Assembly: GCF_963681195.1 (NCBI RefSeq)
Contig: NZ_OY808998.1
Coordinates: 62,001-126,000, forward strand
DNA length: 64,000 nt
Direction: 5' to 3'
Origin: Vibrio sp. 16
GTDB taxonomy: Bacteria > Pseudomonadota > Gammaproteobacteria > Enterobacterales > Vibrionaceae
In this document: positions 27,936 through 37,321 of the stretch, piece by piece
Numbering within the stretch: the first letter of the stretch is position 1
Layout: every line of letters starts with the position of its first letter
The notes under the pieces: generated by a model
What the model was told of the DNA's origin: nothing
Databases searched by the model: none
Seen by the model: only the letters and a program-made list of their open reading frames with translations
Translations under genes and position numbers: made by a program

Positions 27936-29096
27936 TTGGAAAACACCCTTGCTCCTGCTCCAAAAGCACGCATTTCTGTACCTGTTATTGCGCTTGCTCT
28001 TTATGCGGTAGCGTCAGGCTATTTAATGAGCTTGATTCCTTTAATGCTGCCACATTATGGCTTGGAATCTTCCCTTGCCAGTTGGTTAGCCAGTGTGTTT
28101 TACGCGGGTCTACTAGTTGGTGCTGTGATTATCGAACCTGTAGTCACCAAGGTTGGGCATAAAAACGCTTTTGTTTATTGTTTGGGGGCTTTTCTGTTTA
28201 CGATTGCGCTGTTGCCGGCATTCAATCAATCCATGGTTTGGCTTTGTGCACGTTTTGTCGCTGGTATTGCGGTAGCGGGCGTGTTTGTGATTGTTGAGTC
28301 ATGGTTGCTGCACGGTGACGAATCTGCAAGAGCAAAACGCCTTGGGTTATACATGGGCTCGTTGTACGGGGGCACATCACTTGGCCAACTTGGTATTGGC
28401 GTACTTGGAGTGACTGGTGGCGTGCCATTCATTGCCATTGTTACCATGCTATTGTTGGCGATTGTTGTTCTACTATTTGGTGAAACTGACCAACCTGAAA
28501 GCCAACACAGCTCACCGCTCTCGTTGAAACAAATCGCGAAGCTCAACCATGCGGCAATCATTGGTTGCATTGTGTCTGGCTTAACGCTTGGCGCTGTTTA
28601 CGGGTTGATGCCTTTAGAGCTCTCTCAGCGCGGTATCAGTAACGACAATTTGGGCAGCTTAATGGCACTAGTAGTACTTGGCGGTATGGCGGTTCAGCCA
28701 ATCGTTCCTTGGATGTCTAAGTATTTTGGCCGCACGTTTTTAATGGCAATATTTTGCTCGCTTGGCGTTGCTGCGATTGCGCTAACCGCGGCGTATTCGG
28801 GTATTCATGCGTTGGGTGCGGGGCTGTTTATTCTGGGTATGGCGACATTCGCGCTTTATCCCGTTGCAATCAATCTCGGCTGCGACAAACTTGATGCAAG
28901 CTACATTGTGTCAGCGACACAAGTGATGCTGTTTAGCTACAGCGTGGGCTCCGTTGCTGGTCCAGTTCTCGCTGACTGGTTTATGTCTGGAGAACAAGGT
29001 TTGATGGGCTACCTGTTTGCAACGCTGCTGGCGACTTGCGTTTACATGCTCATTGCAAGCATCAAAACCAAACGTCAAGCGGTCGCTGGCGAGTAA
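27936..29096 (+). CDS. MFS transporter (YcaD-like)
   Basis: 386 residues with 12 hydrophobic segments and a hydrophilic middle loop at about 190-205. The start is a TTG with a strong ribosome binding site (AGAGG, 7 bases upstream); the next methionine is inside the first helix at about residue 30. It looks like the YcaD group of the major facilitator superfamily, including the FVIVESWL segment in helix 4. It is a cytoplasmic-membrane exporter or importer of an unknown small molecule. The gene is single and ends at a strong terminator. Confidence 0.82.
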   Translation: MENTLAPAPKARISVPVIALALYAVASGYLMSLIPLMLPHYGLESSLASWLASVFYAGLLVGAVIIEPVVTKVGHKNAFVYCLGAFLFTIALLPAFNQSMVWLCARFVAGIAVAGVFVIVESWLLHGDESARAKRLGLYMGSLYGGTSLGQLGIGVLGVTGGVPFIAIVTMLLLAIVVLLFGETDQPESQHSSPLSLKQIAKLNHAAIIGCIVSGLTLGAVYGLMPLELSQRGISNDNLGSLMALVVLGGMAVQPIVPWMSKYFGRTFLMAIFCSLGVAAIALTAAYSGIHALGAGLFILGMATFALYPVAINLGCDKLDASYIVSATQVMLFSYSVGSVAGPVLADWFMSGEQGLMGYLFATLLATCVYMLIASIKTKRQAVAGE

Positions 29097-29102
29097 TAAA
29101 TC

Positions 29103-29136
29103 AATAAGGAGAACGCTATGTTCTCCTTATTTTTTA
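29103..29136 (+). terminator. Terminator after the MFS gene
   Basis: AATAAGGAGAAC (29103-29114) and GTTCTCCTTATT (29120-29131) form a perfect 12-base-pair stem followed by TTTTT. It also lies at the end of the convergent GH31 gene. Confidence 0.92.
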
Positions 29137-29150
29137 TGCCCGTTTCACTT

Positions 29151-31784
29151 TCAAAACTCGAGTGTGATGGTCGTTTCTCCCTGCTGAGGTAATTGAGCGA
29201 GCTTCACATAAAGTTGGTTGCCTGATTGTTTCCATGTGATTGCTTGCTCTGCGTTGCTAGAGATTCGAGAAACTTGTACTTCCGCACCTAGGCTCCAGTT
29301 AACTTCAAGTGCGCGTGACGATGGCATACCTTGGTACTTCCCTAACGATTCAATACTCAAAGTTGCACTCGAATCAAATACACGCGTCGTGATTTGTGTT
29401 TCCCGTTTCGCGCCATGCAAATAGTCAGTCGTCTTGCCATCGTCTTCAACAAGCGTGAAGGCATTATTGGCGAAGCCAAAGATTTTTAGTGTAATGTCTT
29501 GCGGCACTTCGCTGGTCCATTGCCCTGCACTACTCTTTGAAACAGGGATGATCGCGCCTTGTTTTGCAAACAGCGGCAGTTGGTATTGGTTATTTTCGTT
29601 GTATAAGTCAATGGTCTTGGATTGTGCTTTCAGCGCATCCATCTTGGTTCCGGTTCGGAAATCAAACCAATCTCCCTGTGGGAATGTCACAGTAACGTCT
29701 TTGGCATCAAGTTCGGCGACCACTGCACTCATCAACTGATTGCCGATCATCTTTTGGTGCTGGATGTCATACAAGATTGAATCCTCGCTGAACTCATAAC
29801 TGACAGGCGCAAAGATCGCCTCGCCATCCTGATGGGCGTGATGAGCCAGAGAGTATAGGTATGGGATTATCTCGTAGCGCAGAGCAAGGTTGTTGCGGTT
29901 ACTTTCTCTGTCTCCAATACGATCTGGCGCGGTTTCTTTGCAGTTGCACAAATTCTCGGTATGTGGGCGAACCGGCACATCAAACAAACTGCTGTAGGCA
30001 AACCACTGAGTGTACGTCTCATCTAGGGCTGCTTGCTTTTTCTCGCCAATTACCCCAAGCCCTTTACGATGAAATCCGCCAATATCTGACCCATAGTAGT
30101 CAATGCCTGACAACATCATATTGGTTTGTTGCCCAATGTGAGTGGCGAGGCTTGTCAGATTAGAGCCAATATCCGCAGACCACATCGACGCACCGAATTT
30201 TTGAATCCCCGTTGTTCCGGAGCGAGACATCATAAATGGCCTCTGGTGCACATTGTTATTTTGGTATCCCTGATAGATGCCTTCTAGCCAGTAGTAGTTA
30301 AACAGGTTGTGAATTTCATCATGCGCTTGATCGCCAAAGTAACGAGCTTGATGATTGTACATTTCTGGTTCACCAAGATCAGTCCAATGTCCCATGACTC
30401 CCATATCAATCAGTGGCTGACGCTTCCAATTGTGCCAATAGCCGTTTACCTCTGGGTTCGACCAATCAATCATGCCGCCTTTCCCCCACCAGGTGCCTCC
30501 CCCATTAGGGTTCACATTGGCACCTAACCCTGTCTCTGGGTCTTTGGCGAGATAGCCTTTTTCTTCGAGCGCTTTAAATTCATCAAGTCCCTGACTGACA
30601 TAGCTCTCTTCAATCAGCACCATCCCGATTCCTTGCTGTTTGAGCTGCGCTATTTTTTGCTTGGGCTGTGGGAAGTTTTCTCTATCCCAGGTAAGAGAGC
30701 CCATCTGGCTATCTGGATCGTTGCCACTCACATTACCGAACCACTGAAGATCCATAACTACCCCATCAATAGGGAACTGATTGTCACGCAGTGTCGCGAG
30801 CTTGCTCTCCATTTCAGCCCAATTATCAAATCCGTACTCTGACAGCCACATACCAAACATCTTTCGTGGCGGCACGAGAGGTTTGCCAGACAACTGCATA
30901 AACTGCTTACGCAGCTCTTTTTGTTTAGGAGCGACCATCACAATGATTTCGCTGGCTCCTTTTGAGGCTTTTACATTTATCTCTTGGCCATCGAACTTCC
31001 ATTCCGAACTGTAAAGGTTGTTGAGATAGAGTGCGAAATCACTCTGCGTTGGGCTCGCACCATAAAGAATAGGAATAATAGTGTTGCCAGTCGCACCACC
31101 ATTGAATCCTTCCATTTTGTTGCCCGCGTGGCGTGTTCGTTGGTTCCATCGACCATCTAAGTCGCCCGCTTTTTGAAACTCTTGGCCTAGCCCGTGGTAG
31201 TGATAGTCATGATCAGTGTGGAGGGTGAAGCCTGTCGATTGTGCTGGGCAAACCTGATTAACTTCGCTGCCTTGCTTATCTTGAATCTTAACGCACAAGG
31301 TCGTCGGTTCAACGGCAACAACCAATGAATTGGTCGCCCACTGGTACTTGCCCAATTTATCTAAACTTAAGAGTGTTAAAGCACTTACGTCGAGTAGATT
31401 TTGCTGCAGAGGGACTTGCTCGTGACCAAAGCGCACCCGCAACGTATTGTCAGCGACAAACTCCAGCGATAGCACTTGCGGAGCAACCACCGCTTTTTGC
31501 TTTAACTCTTCGTAGAGTTCGTTACTAAGTTCGCGATTTAAGCGAGTAGAAATGGCCGATTTGAATGCCTCCTCCGAGTAGTAAGACTCGCCATAGAGTG
31601 GCTTAAGCGACTTTACGAGATCCCTCTGTTTCAACTGCTTACTGAGGCGAAATACATCGGCAGCATTAAGCTGATAGCTCGCTGTTCCCTCAAAATACTC
31701 TGTCGTAGAAACCTGCTCGGTATTCGTACATCCCGCTAATATAGCGCTCATCAAAGCGCCGTATAACACCGTTTTGCTTCGCAT
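29151..31784 (-). CDS. Glycoside hydrolase family 31 lipoprotein
   Basis: 877 residues from ATG 31784 (GGAG 8 bases upstream; the longer frame starts at a TTG). The N-terminus is a lipoprotein signal with lipobox ILAGC (Cys19), so the enzyme is membrane-anchored in the periplasm or on the surface. The GH31 catalytic barrel is evident: GVVMDLQWFG, the nucleophile motif WTDLGEPE, and the acid/base region MWSADIGSN. The beta-sandwich C-terminal domain ends in TITLEF. GH31 enzymes act on alpha-glucosides, alpha-xylosides or related sugars; the true substrate is not predictable here. No sugar transporter or regulator is adjacent. Likely role: trimming external oligosaccharides. Confidence 0.9.
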   Translation of the reverse strand: MRSKTVLYGALMSAILAGCTNTEQVSTTEYFEGTASYQLNAADVFRLSKQLKQRDLVKSLKPLYGESYYSEEAFKSAISTRLNRELSNELYEELKQKAVVAPQVLSLEFVADNTLRVRFGHEQVPLQQNLLDVSALTLLSLDKLGKYQWATNSLVVAVEPTTLCVKIQDKQGSEVNQVCPAQSTGFTLHTDHDYHYHGLGQEFQKAGDLDGRWNQRTRHAGNKMEGFNGGATGNTIIPILYGASPTQSDFALYLNNLYSSEWKFDGQEINVKASKGASEIIVMVAPKQKELRKQFMQLSGKPLVPPRKMFGMWLSEYGFDNWAEMESKLATLRDNQFPIDGVVMDLQWFGNVSGNDPDSQMGSLTWDRENFPQPKQKIAQLKQQGIGMVLIEESYVSQGLDEFKALEEKGYLAKDPETGLGANVNPNGGGTWWGKGGMIDWSNPEVNGYWHNWKRQPLIDMGVMGHWTDLGEPEMYNHQARYFGDQAHDEIHNLFNYYWLEGIYQGYQNNNVHQRPFMMSRSGTTGIQKFGASMWSADIGSNLTSLATHIGQQTNMMLSGIDYYGSDIGGFHRKGLGVIGEKKQAALDETYTQWFAYSSLFDVPVRPHTENLCNCKETAPDRIGDRESNRNNLALRYEIIPYLYSLAHHAHQDGEAIFAPVSYEFSEDSILYDIQHQKMIGNQLMSAVVAELDAKDVTVTFPQGDWFDFRTGTKMDALKAQSKTIDLYNENNQYQLPLFAKQGAIIPVSKSSAGQWTSEVPQDITLKIFGFANNAFTLVEDDGKTTDYLHGAKRETQITTRVFDSSATLSIESLGKYQGMPSSRALEVNWSLGAEVQVSRISSNAEQAITWKQSGNQLYVKLAQLPQQGETTITLEF

Positions 31785-32038
31785 TGTAAACTCCAATAAT
31801 TCAGTAATTTAGAACCAGTTTACTCAGTCGATATCGGTTGGAAAAATAGACTATTGCTAGTGTCATATAGGAAAAACATATATCACGCCCACTCTTTACC
31901 CTTTGCTTTGGTAATACCTATAGAGGGATGCATTCAACAAGGTGATGTTTTGTGAGCTAGCCAGCGATGTGCGTGAAGCGGCGCGGCGTATAACATTGCG
32001 ACTTTGAAGGGAAGAGAGAGTAAACGTTGTTGAGCCGA

Positions 32039-32425
32039 CTATTTTTGACGCCGCTTGGCTCGGTTTGACATCTTGTTTAGCGGCCTTTCCGGAGCTGCCC
32101 GACGCTCCAACAAAAGATGACGAATTGAGAGAATTGGATGAGGTAGAAGCATTCTAGGCCCCGAGTATCGCATAACGGCTTTCATTGCCGCTTTGGGCTG
32201 TGGTTTATAACAGTGGATCGGGCACTTGTTGCACGTCGGTTTTTCTTGACCATAAGGGCAGCGGTCTAACTTTACCTCAGCGTAAGCCAAAAGTTCAGCG
32301 CATTCACTGCAAAGCTCTCCTTTTGAATGGTGCTTATCACGGCAGTAAATCGCCATCATCGCCGCCACGGTTTTGTGTTCCGTGAGTAAAGCACCTTGCA
32401 AGATATCACTATGGATGTGTTTCAT
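32039..32425 (-). CDS. ygbA: YgbA-like nitrous oxide-stimulated promoter family protein
   Basis: 128 residues with many cysteines arranged as in the YgbA_NO family: CRDKHH, LCSECAEL, DRCPYG and TCNKCPIHCY (about residues 28-75). This pattern suggests a metal or iron-sulfur site. E. coli ygbA is induced by nitric oxide through NsrR; the biochemical role is not settled. The start lies inside the upstream acetyltransferase gene (17-base overlap), so the two are translationally linked. No NsrR site was found. The C-terminal tail is basic (SNRAKRRQK). Confidence 0.8.
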   Translation of the reverse strand: MKHIHSDILQGALLTEHKTVAAMMAIYCRDKHHSKGELCSECAELLAYAEVKLDRCPYGQEKPTCNKCPIHCYKPQPKAAMKAVMRYSGPRMLLPHPILSIRHLLLERRAAPERPLNKMSNRAKRRQK

Positions 32426-32939
32426 GGTTGATCAGAGGTAATCGATACAAAAGTAGATCAATCGTATCACTCACTTTGCTTTCGACTTTGACATAGGTAA
32501 AGCCAAGTCGAGATAGTAGCTTTTGGCTGGCTATGTTGTCTGACGTTGTGATCGCAATCAGCTCATCGATTTGTGGGTTTTGCTTTGCGTATTCAATGAT
32601 CGCAAGCGATGACTCCAGACCAAAGCCACATCCATAGCAGGTCGGTAAAAAACCATAGCCAATATCGTATGCATCAAATTGGTCGCGCTTTATTAGTCCG
32701 CAAACCCCAATGGGCGTAGAGTCACTATGGCGCTCGACCACCAACAGACATACGCCATGGTTGCGATACATGGTTAAAATGTTCTCTTCAATATAGCGTT
32801 CGGCGTCTTGTTTGGTGTGAAGCTGTTTGTCGCCGACATACCTTTTAAAGTCTTCACTTGAATAGAGGTCTTGGATGAATAGCGCATCTTCTTTTGTCGC
32901 CATTCTAAGTCTCAATCTTGAGGTGTGAATCACTTCCAT
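32409..32939 (-). CDS. GNAT-family N-acetyltransferase (RimJ/RimL type)
   Basis: 176 residues. Features of the family: N-terminal TSRLRLRMATKEDA, the acetyl-CoA binding beta-strand and loop around YGCGFGLES (about 100-110), and ASQKLLSRLGF (about 140-150). RimL-like enzymes acetylate protein N-termini or small amines; the substrate is not predictable. The 3' end overlaps the ygbA-like gene by 17 bases. It is divergent from the DUF4174 gene with about 100 bases of shared promoter space. Confidence 0.85.
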   Translation of the reverse strand: MEVIHTSRLRLRMATKEDALFIQDLYSSEDFKRYVGDKQLHTKQDAERYIEENILTMYRNHGVCLLVVERHSDSTPIGVCGLIKRDQFDAYDIGYGFLPTCYGCGFGLESSLAIIEYAKQNPQIDELIAITTSDNIASQKLLSRLGFTYVKVESKVSDTIDLLLYRLPLINHETHP

Positions 32940-33045
32940 GTTGCGATGTCCTCTTACGATCAGAAATGACTGAGCTTAACACCTACAATTAACGTATAGG
33001 AAATGAAAGCAACAAAGCTCGGATAGTGCGACTAGGAGGCTCACA

Positions 33046-33483
33046 ATGCGCGTTCTACTGCTGACAATGCTGATGTTTGGTTTTGTGCAAACGACCCTAG
33101 CATACCCAGCTCATTCGGAAAAATGGGCTCATAGAAGTGTCATTTACTTTGCCCCGACTAATGACGAACACGTCAAACAGTTCCTGCTCGAAACTCTGAT
33201 GATAGAGTGCGAACTGGCAGAGCGTGACGTTGTCACCCTGGTTATTACGGAAGATGGATTTACAGTACCTAGTTGGGTCAGAGAGGAATTCAACCTTAGT
33301 GGTATGTTCCACATCTATGATGTCGTTCCGGGTGAACATACCGCGGTATTAGTTGGTAAGGATGGCATGGAAAAGCTGCGCTGGGGTAAAAAAACCAATT
33401 GGGACTCTATTAAATCGACAATCGATAAAATGCCACTTCGACAATATGAAATGGCACAAAATGCGAGCCCCTGTTCCGCATAG
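33046..33483 (+). CDS. Secreted DUF4174 protein
   Basis: 145 residues. A signal peptide (MRVLLLTMLMFGFVQTTLA) is followed by a thioredoxin-like domain of the DUF4174 type: RSVIYFAPTND, an AERDVV segment, and a GKDGMEKLRW segment typical of its C-terminal strand. There is no CxxC pair, so redox activity is unlikely. Expected location is the periplasm. AGGAGG precedes the start at a good distance. Function unknown. Confidence 0.8.
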   Translation: MRVLLLTMLMFGFVQTTLAYPAHSEKWAHRSVIYFAPTNDEHVKQFLLETLMIECELAERDVVTLVITEDGFTVPSWVREEFNLSGMFHIYDVVPGEHTAVLVGKDGMEKLRWGKKTNWDSIKSTIDKMPLRQYEMAQNASPCSA

Positions 33484-33511
33484 TCGTGGGCATTGTTGCG
33501 CTTGCGATGAG

Positions 33512-33757
33512 TTAGAGCGACGCGATCTCTTTCTCTAACTGATACTTTTGATCGGTAACGATCTTTTCGAGCACTTCGACACGATCGGTCAGCTGCTCAA
33601 CTTGCTGCTGAAGTTTGACATTTTGGGCACGATCTACGCCACTCTGTTGCTCTAGTTCTAGTTGTTTGATTTCTTTGCGGTGAGATAGAAACAACTTCAC
33701 AAACCGAGTTCCAAACACAGCGCCAAATATAATGGCAAAGATCATAACCAATTCCAT
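33512..33757 (-). CDS. Small PspB-like membrane protein
   Basis: 81 residues: one N-terminal membrane helix (about 3-22) and a cytoplasmic coiled coil (about 28-80) ending in a segment that resembles the PspB end (QLTDRVEVLEKIVTDQ). Phage-shock PspB has the same topology and works with PspC and PspA in envelope stress, but neither gene is here. It is probably a stand-alone homologue. AAGGAA lies upstream of the ATG. It is convergent with the DUF4174 gene. Confidence 0.72.
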   Translation of the reverse strand: MELVMIFAIIFGAVFGTRFVKLFLSHRKEIKQLELEQQSGVDRAQNVKLQQQVEQLTDRVEVLEKIVTDQKYQLEKEIASL

Positions 33758-33908
33758 AGAACGTTTCCTTATTTGGGGATTTTTGTACCTTAATCACTAA
33801 CTTCAATTGCGCTTTACGCTGTGTATAACATAGAGCTAATACATTGAGCAATAATATGAAATCAACTATGCTGTCTCGTTCCAAGAGATTGCAGCCAAAG
33901 GTATACAG

Positions 33909-36800
33909 ATGAACGAGCGAAATTGGTCCCCTCAATTAGTGGCTGGCTTAATCTATTTTGTTCTGTTTTTCGTATCTCCCCTTTCCGCGCGCGCTTCTGA
34001 ACTGAGTGAATACCTCTTTGAGACTTGGACTAGCCGAGATGGTCTTCCCCACAACAGCATTAATGCCATCACCCAAACTGATGACGGCTATCTTTGGTTC
34101 GCAACGTGGGAAGGTCTGGCGCGATTCAATGGACATCGATTCGAACATTTCACTCGCGGTGTTGATTCAGGCTTAATTGACTCGGGCGTGCGCGCTCTTT
34201 ATGCAGACGCCAATGGCGGACTACTTGCCGGTGGCGTACGTGGTGGATTAACTTATCGTCACCAGCGAGGTTGGCAACCTGTCGAGCCCGCGGGAAAGCT
34301 CATCAATACAGTACTACGCGATCCAAACGGTGGAATTTGGATAGGCACGCAAAGCCTTGGCTTGGTCTATCGCGCCAGCTTAGAAGCAAAGAACGAAATC
34401 AAAATCTCCTCAGTCGGTGTTTACAAACTGACCCTCGCGCTCGATGGGGACGTACTTGTGTCAACCAATAAAGGCTTATTTAAAGTCGGTCAAGAAGGTG
34501 TGGTCAACATCAGCGCCCAAGCTGGGTTGGACCCAAATCCAATCTACGACGCTATCCAACTGAGTAATGGTGAGTTCCTATTTGGCGGCAAACATGGCGC
34601 TTGGCGATTCGATGCCAATAACAAGCTGTACTCAGTTCACCCAACATTAGACAGTGCATTCATCACTCGAATTCTCGCTGACGACTCCGGTGATTACTGG
34701 TTTGGCACCATTAATAACGGGGTTTATCGGCTATCAAACAACACATTAACTCACTTTAATGAGCGCTCAGGATTACTCAACAACCGCGTACTTTCCCTTT
34801 TCCAAGATAGAGAGCGCAGCATCTGGATCGGAACCAATGGTGGATTGACTCGGTTGCACAAGGCACCATTTACCGTTTGGGATCAGCATCGTGGGTTAGC
34901 CGGCGATTACGTAAGAACCGTACTTGCACTCGATTCTGGCGACATTATCGCAGGAACAAGTCGCGGCTTGAGTGTTATTCGTAATCGGGAAATCCGCAAT
35001 GTTCAAACAGACTCAAATCAGAGTGAATTGCTATCAATACTGAGCCTAGCCCCCAGAGCAGAAGGCGGCGCTTGGGTTGGGACGTACAACAGAGGTGTTT
35101 ACCTATTTGATGGTCAAACATTGGCCCCCTATCCACTTGATGAGCTTCCTACACACGAAGTTCGCGCCATTTTACAGGACAAGCAAAATCAGCATTGGTT
35201 TGGCACAACGGCTGGTCTACTGCGTCGCTCACCGGACGGCACAACACGATTGTTTACCGTCGACGATGGCTTAGTAGATAACTATGTGATGGCACTCGCT
35301 CAAGATAAACATGGACATATATGGGTTGGGTCAGCGGTTGGTGTCGCCGTCATTCGTGGTGATAAGGTTGAACAAATCGATCTCACTAGCATGGAAGATG
35401 CGCAATATGTGTTTGGTTTCTACTCGCAAGGCTCTTCGATGTGGTTAGCAACCGATCGTGGCTTAGTTCGTTATCGATTTAGCGATAAAAAGCTCAGCCT
35501 TATTGGACGACCACAAGGATTACCGATCGATAAGTTCTTCCAAGTGATACCCGATCACATGGGCTATTTCTGGCTAACATCCAACCGTGGGCTTTGGAGG
35601 ATCAGTCTAGACCAAGCGAACGCGATAGCCGACGGCCGCGCAACAGGACCTATACGTTTCGAACTCTATAATGAACGCGATGGTATGCGAACCGCTCAAG
35701 TCAACGGAGGCTCTAATCCAGCCGCGACTATCGATAATGAAGGGACATTGTGGTTCCCAACCGCGCAAGGCGTTGCATCTACCAATCCACGCAATACCGA
35801 GGGGCTAGTTGTTCCTCATTTCCCGACCGTCATCGAACGTCTCACCGTCGATAAAACGCAATATGATTTAGCCCAACCACACGTTTTCTCATTTCCTGCA
35901 GGTAGCCAACGCGTCTCATTTGATTACGTGGGTCTTGGTTTTTTATCCGCTCAACACATTCGCTATCGAACGAAACTTGAAGGTCTGGATAACGGTTGGG
36001 TATCTCGCGGATCACAAACGAGTGCCGACTATACCAACCTTGCCCCCGGCAACTACCGTTTTGTTGTGAAAGCCTATTACGAACATCATGAAAGTGACGT
36101 CAACCTCGCAAGCGTTGAATTCGTGGTATTGCCCTATTGGTGGCAACGTGCCAGCGTTCAAATAGGGCTGTTTCTGTTACTCGCAGCGTCAATCGCACTG
36201 CTATTTTGGTGGCGCTTGAGGTTGTTAAAACGCTCAGAGCTTAGGCTTAAAAACGAGGTCATGCAGAAAACCCTCGCACTCCGCAAACAAGCTGCGGCGT
36301 TTGAAGTTCAAGCTCGAGAAGACCAATTAACGAGACTCAACAACCGACGTGCCTTTGATGAATGGATTGAGAAAGTTGTCTACGCACCGGGTCAATCGAC
36401 GTCGTTTTCTCTCGCGCTGATCGATATTGACCATTTCAAACAAATTAATGATACCTACACCCACTTAGCAGGTGACCAAGTGCTAAAGATCGTCGCGCAA
36501 GAGATTAAAAATGCGACGCCACAAAATGGTTTTGTCGCTCGTTGGGGCGGCGAAGAGTTTGTTATAGGATTTAGAGACTGGGAGCCTAATAAGGTGTTTT
36601 CGGTGTGTGAATCATTACGAAGTACCATTAAACAACGAGATTTTGGCAGCGTGGCAGAGCACCTAACCGTGACCATCAGTACTGGCATTGTTAACTCAGA
36701 TAATAGTCACGACTTTGATCTGTTACTTCGCCGGGCAGACCGCGCCTTGTTGCATGTAAAAGCCAACGGTCGCGATAGCATCTATGTACATAGTGAGTGA
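33909..36800 (+). CDS. Diguanylate cyclase with periplasmic beta-propeller sensor
   Basis: 963 residues. A signal or anchor sequence (about 10-30) is followed by a long periplasmic propeller of two-component-regulator type repeats. These show the recurring pattern of W-(F/I)-G-T and G-L-x-R (for example GLPHNSINAITQTDDGYLWF, IWIGTNGGLTRL), about 35-640. A Y_Y_Y domain (about 655-745), a membrane helix (about 755-775), a short coiled coil and a GGDEF domain follow. The active motif is GGEEF (about residue 880), with no RxxD inhibitory site. It should make c-di-GMP from two GTP in response to a periplasmic ligand, often a polysaccharide fragment in related propeller sensors. It stands alone. 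Confidence 0.9.
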   Translation: MNERNWSPQLVAGLIYFVLFFVSPLSARASELSEYLFETWTSRDGLPHNSINAITQTDDGYLWFATWEGLARFNGHRFEHFTRGVDSGLIDSGVRALYADANGGLLAGGVRGGLTYRHQRGWQPVEPAGKLINTVLRDPNGGIWIGTQSLGLVYRASLEAKNEIKISSVGVYKLTLALDGDVLVSTNKGLFKVGQEGVVNISAQAGLDPNPIYDAIQLSNGEFLFGGKHGAWRFDANNKLYSVHPTLDSAFITRILADDSGDYWFGTINNGVYRLSNNTLTHFNERSGLLNNRVLSLFQDRERSIWIGTNGGLTRLHKAPFTVWDQHRGLAGDYVRTVLALDSGDIIAGTSRGLSVIRNREIRNVQTDSNQSELLSILSLAPRAEGGAWVGTYNRGVYLFDGQTLAPYPLDELPTHEVRAILQDKQNQHWFGTTAGLLRRSPDGTTRLFTVDDGLVDNYVMALAQDKHGHIWVGSAVGVAVIRGDKVEQIDLTSMEDAQYVFGFYSQGSSMWLATDRGLVRYRFSDKKLSLIGRPQGLPIDKFFQVIPDHMGYFWLTSNRGLWRISLDQANAIADGRATGPIRFELYNERDGMRTAQVNGGSNPAATIDNEGTLWFPTAQGVASTNPRNTEGLVVPHFPTVIERLTVDKTQYDLAQPHVFSFPAGSQRVSFDYVGLGFLSAQHIRYRTKLEGLDNGWVSRGSQTSADYTNLAPGNYRFVVKAYYEHHESDVNLASVEFVVLPYWWQRASVQIGLFLLLAASIALLFWWRLRLLKRSELRLKNEVMQKTLALRKQAAAFEVQAREDQLTRLNNRRAFDEWIEKVVYAPGQSTSFSLALIDIDHFKQINDTYTHLAGDQVLKIVAQEIKNATPQNGFVARWGGEEFVIGFRDWEPNKVFSVCESLRSTIKQRDFGSVAEHLTVTISTGIVNSDNSHDFDLLLRRADRALLHVKANGRDSIYVHSE

Positions 36801-36890
36801 TCGACGCTGGGGAGCATTAAACTGTTCCCTGCTTATCGGTGAAGGTGTGGTGCTGCGATATAAAAAGAGATTAAGCGACCATCAGACATA

Positions 36891-36914
36891 AAAAAACCAG
36901 CTTAATGCTGGTTT
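36891..36914 (-). terminator. Terminator of tRNA cluster 1
   Basis: AAACCAGC (36894-36901) pairs with GCTGGTTT (36907-36914). Read on the minus strand the stem is followed by a T-run. It lies 31 bases beyond the tRNA-Cys 3' end. Confidence 0.85.
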
Positions 36915-36945
36915 ATGTTTGGCCTCAATGTTGACCAAAATGTCA

Positions 36946-37019
36946 TGGAGGCGCCTCCCGGAATCGAACCGAGGTCCACGGATTTGCAATCCGCTGCATA
37001 GCCACTCTGCCAAGGCGCC
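36946..37019 (-). tRNA. tRNA-Cys (GCA), copy 1
   Basis: 74 bases including an encoded CCA. Acceptor stem GGCGCCT pairs with AGGCGCC, and the anticodon loop is TTGCAAA (GCA). The T-arm loop reads TTCGATT, while the three other tRNA-Cys copies in this window have TTCGACT, so this copy is the variant one. It follows tRNA-Leu in the transcript. Confidence 0.97.
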
Positions 37020-37040
37020 AAATTGTTCACTTTGATGAGA

Positions 37041-37127
37041 TGGTGCCCCGGGCCGGACTTGAACCGGCACAGCGCGAACGCCGAGGGATTTTAAATCCCT
37101 TGTGTCTACCAATTCCACCACCAGGGC
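37041..37127 (-). tRNA. tRNA-Leu (TAA), copy 1
   Basis: 87 bases including encoded CCA, with a long variable arm (CGGCGTTCGCGCTG) as in class II tRNAs, and the TTTAAAA anticodon loop (anticodon TAA). It is the first tRNA of cluster 1. The mature sequence is identical to the two other Leu copies here. Confidence 0.97.
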
Positions 37128-37186
37128 AACGCATAAAGCGATGGTACACCATCATCCTCACGGGCTTTCCCGTTCGAACGAGGCGT

Positions 37187-37214
37187 ACTTTAACCGATTG
37201 ATTTTACACGTCAA
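37187..37214 (-). promoter_or_regulatory. Promoter of tRNA cluster 1
   Basis: On the minus strand, -35 TTGACG (37214-37209) and -10 TAAAGT (37192-37187) are separated by 16 bases. A GC-rich discriminator (CGCCTCG) typical of stable-RNA promoters follows. The same layout recurs at the other two clusters. Confidence 0.65.
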
Positions 37215-37321
37215 CAATTAACGTCTTCACATTCGTTTAAGTGCTTAAAAAACCGCTTAAACGCGTAAAACCACCGCAACACGCCCAAACTTTACACGAC
37301 TGACTCATCAAAGCTGTGGGT

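Noticed and set aside
36882..37121. Short frames over the tRNA clusters on both strands
   Set aside because: They are translations of tRNA-Leu and tRNA-Cys genes, a well-known source of false proteins; the same peptides recur at each cluster.
36946..37127. Genomic island at a tRNA gene
   Set aside because: No integrase, attachment-site repeat or phage gene is seen next to any cluster; the tRNA genes are intact and the neighbours look like ordinary chromosome genes.
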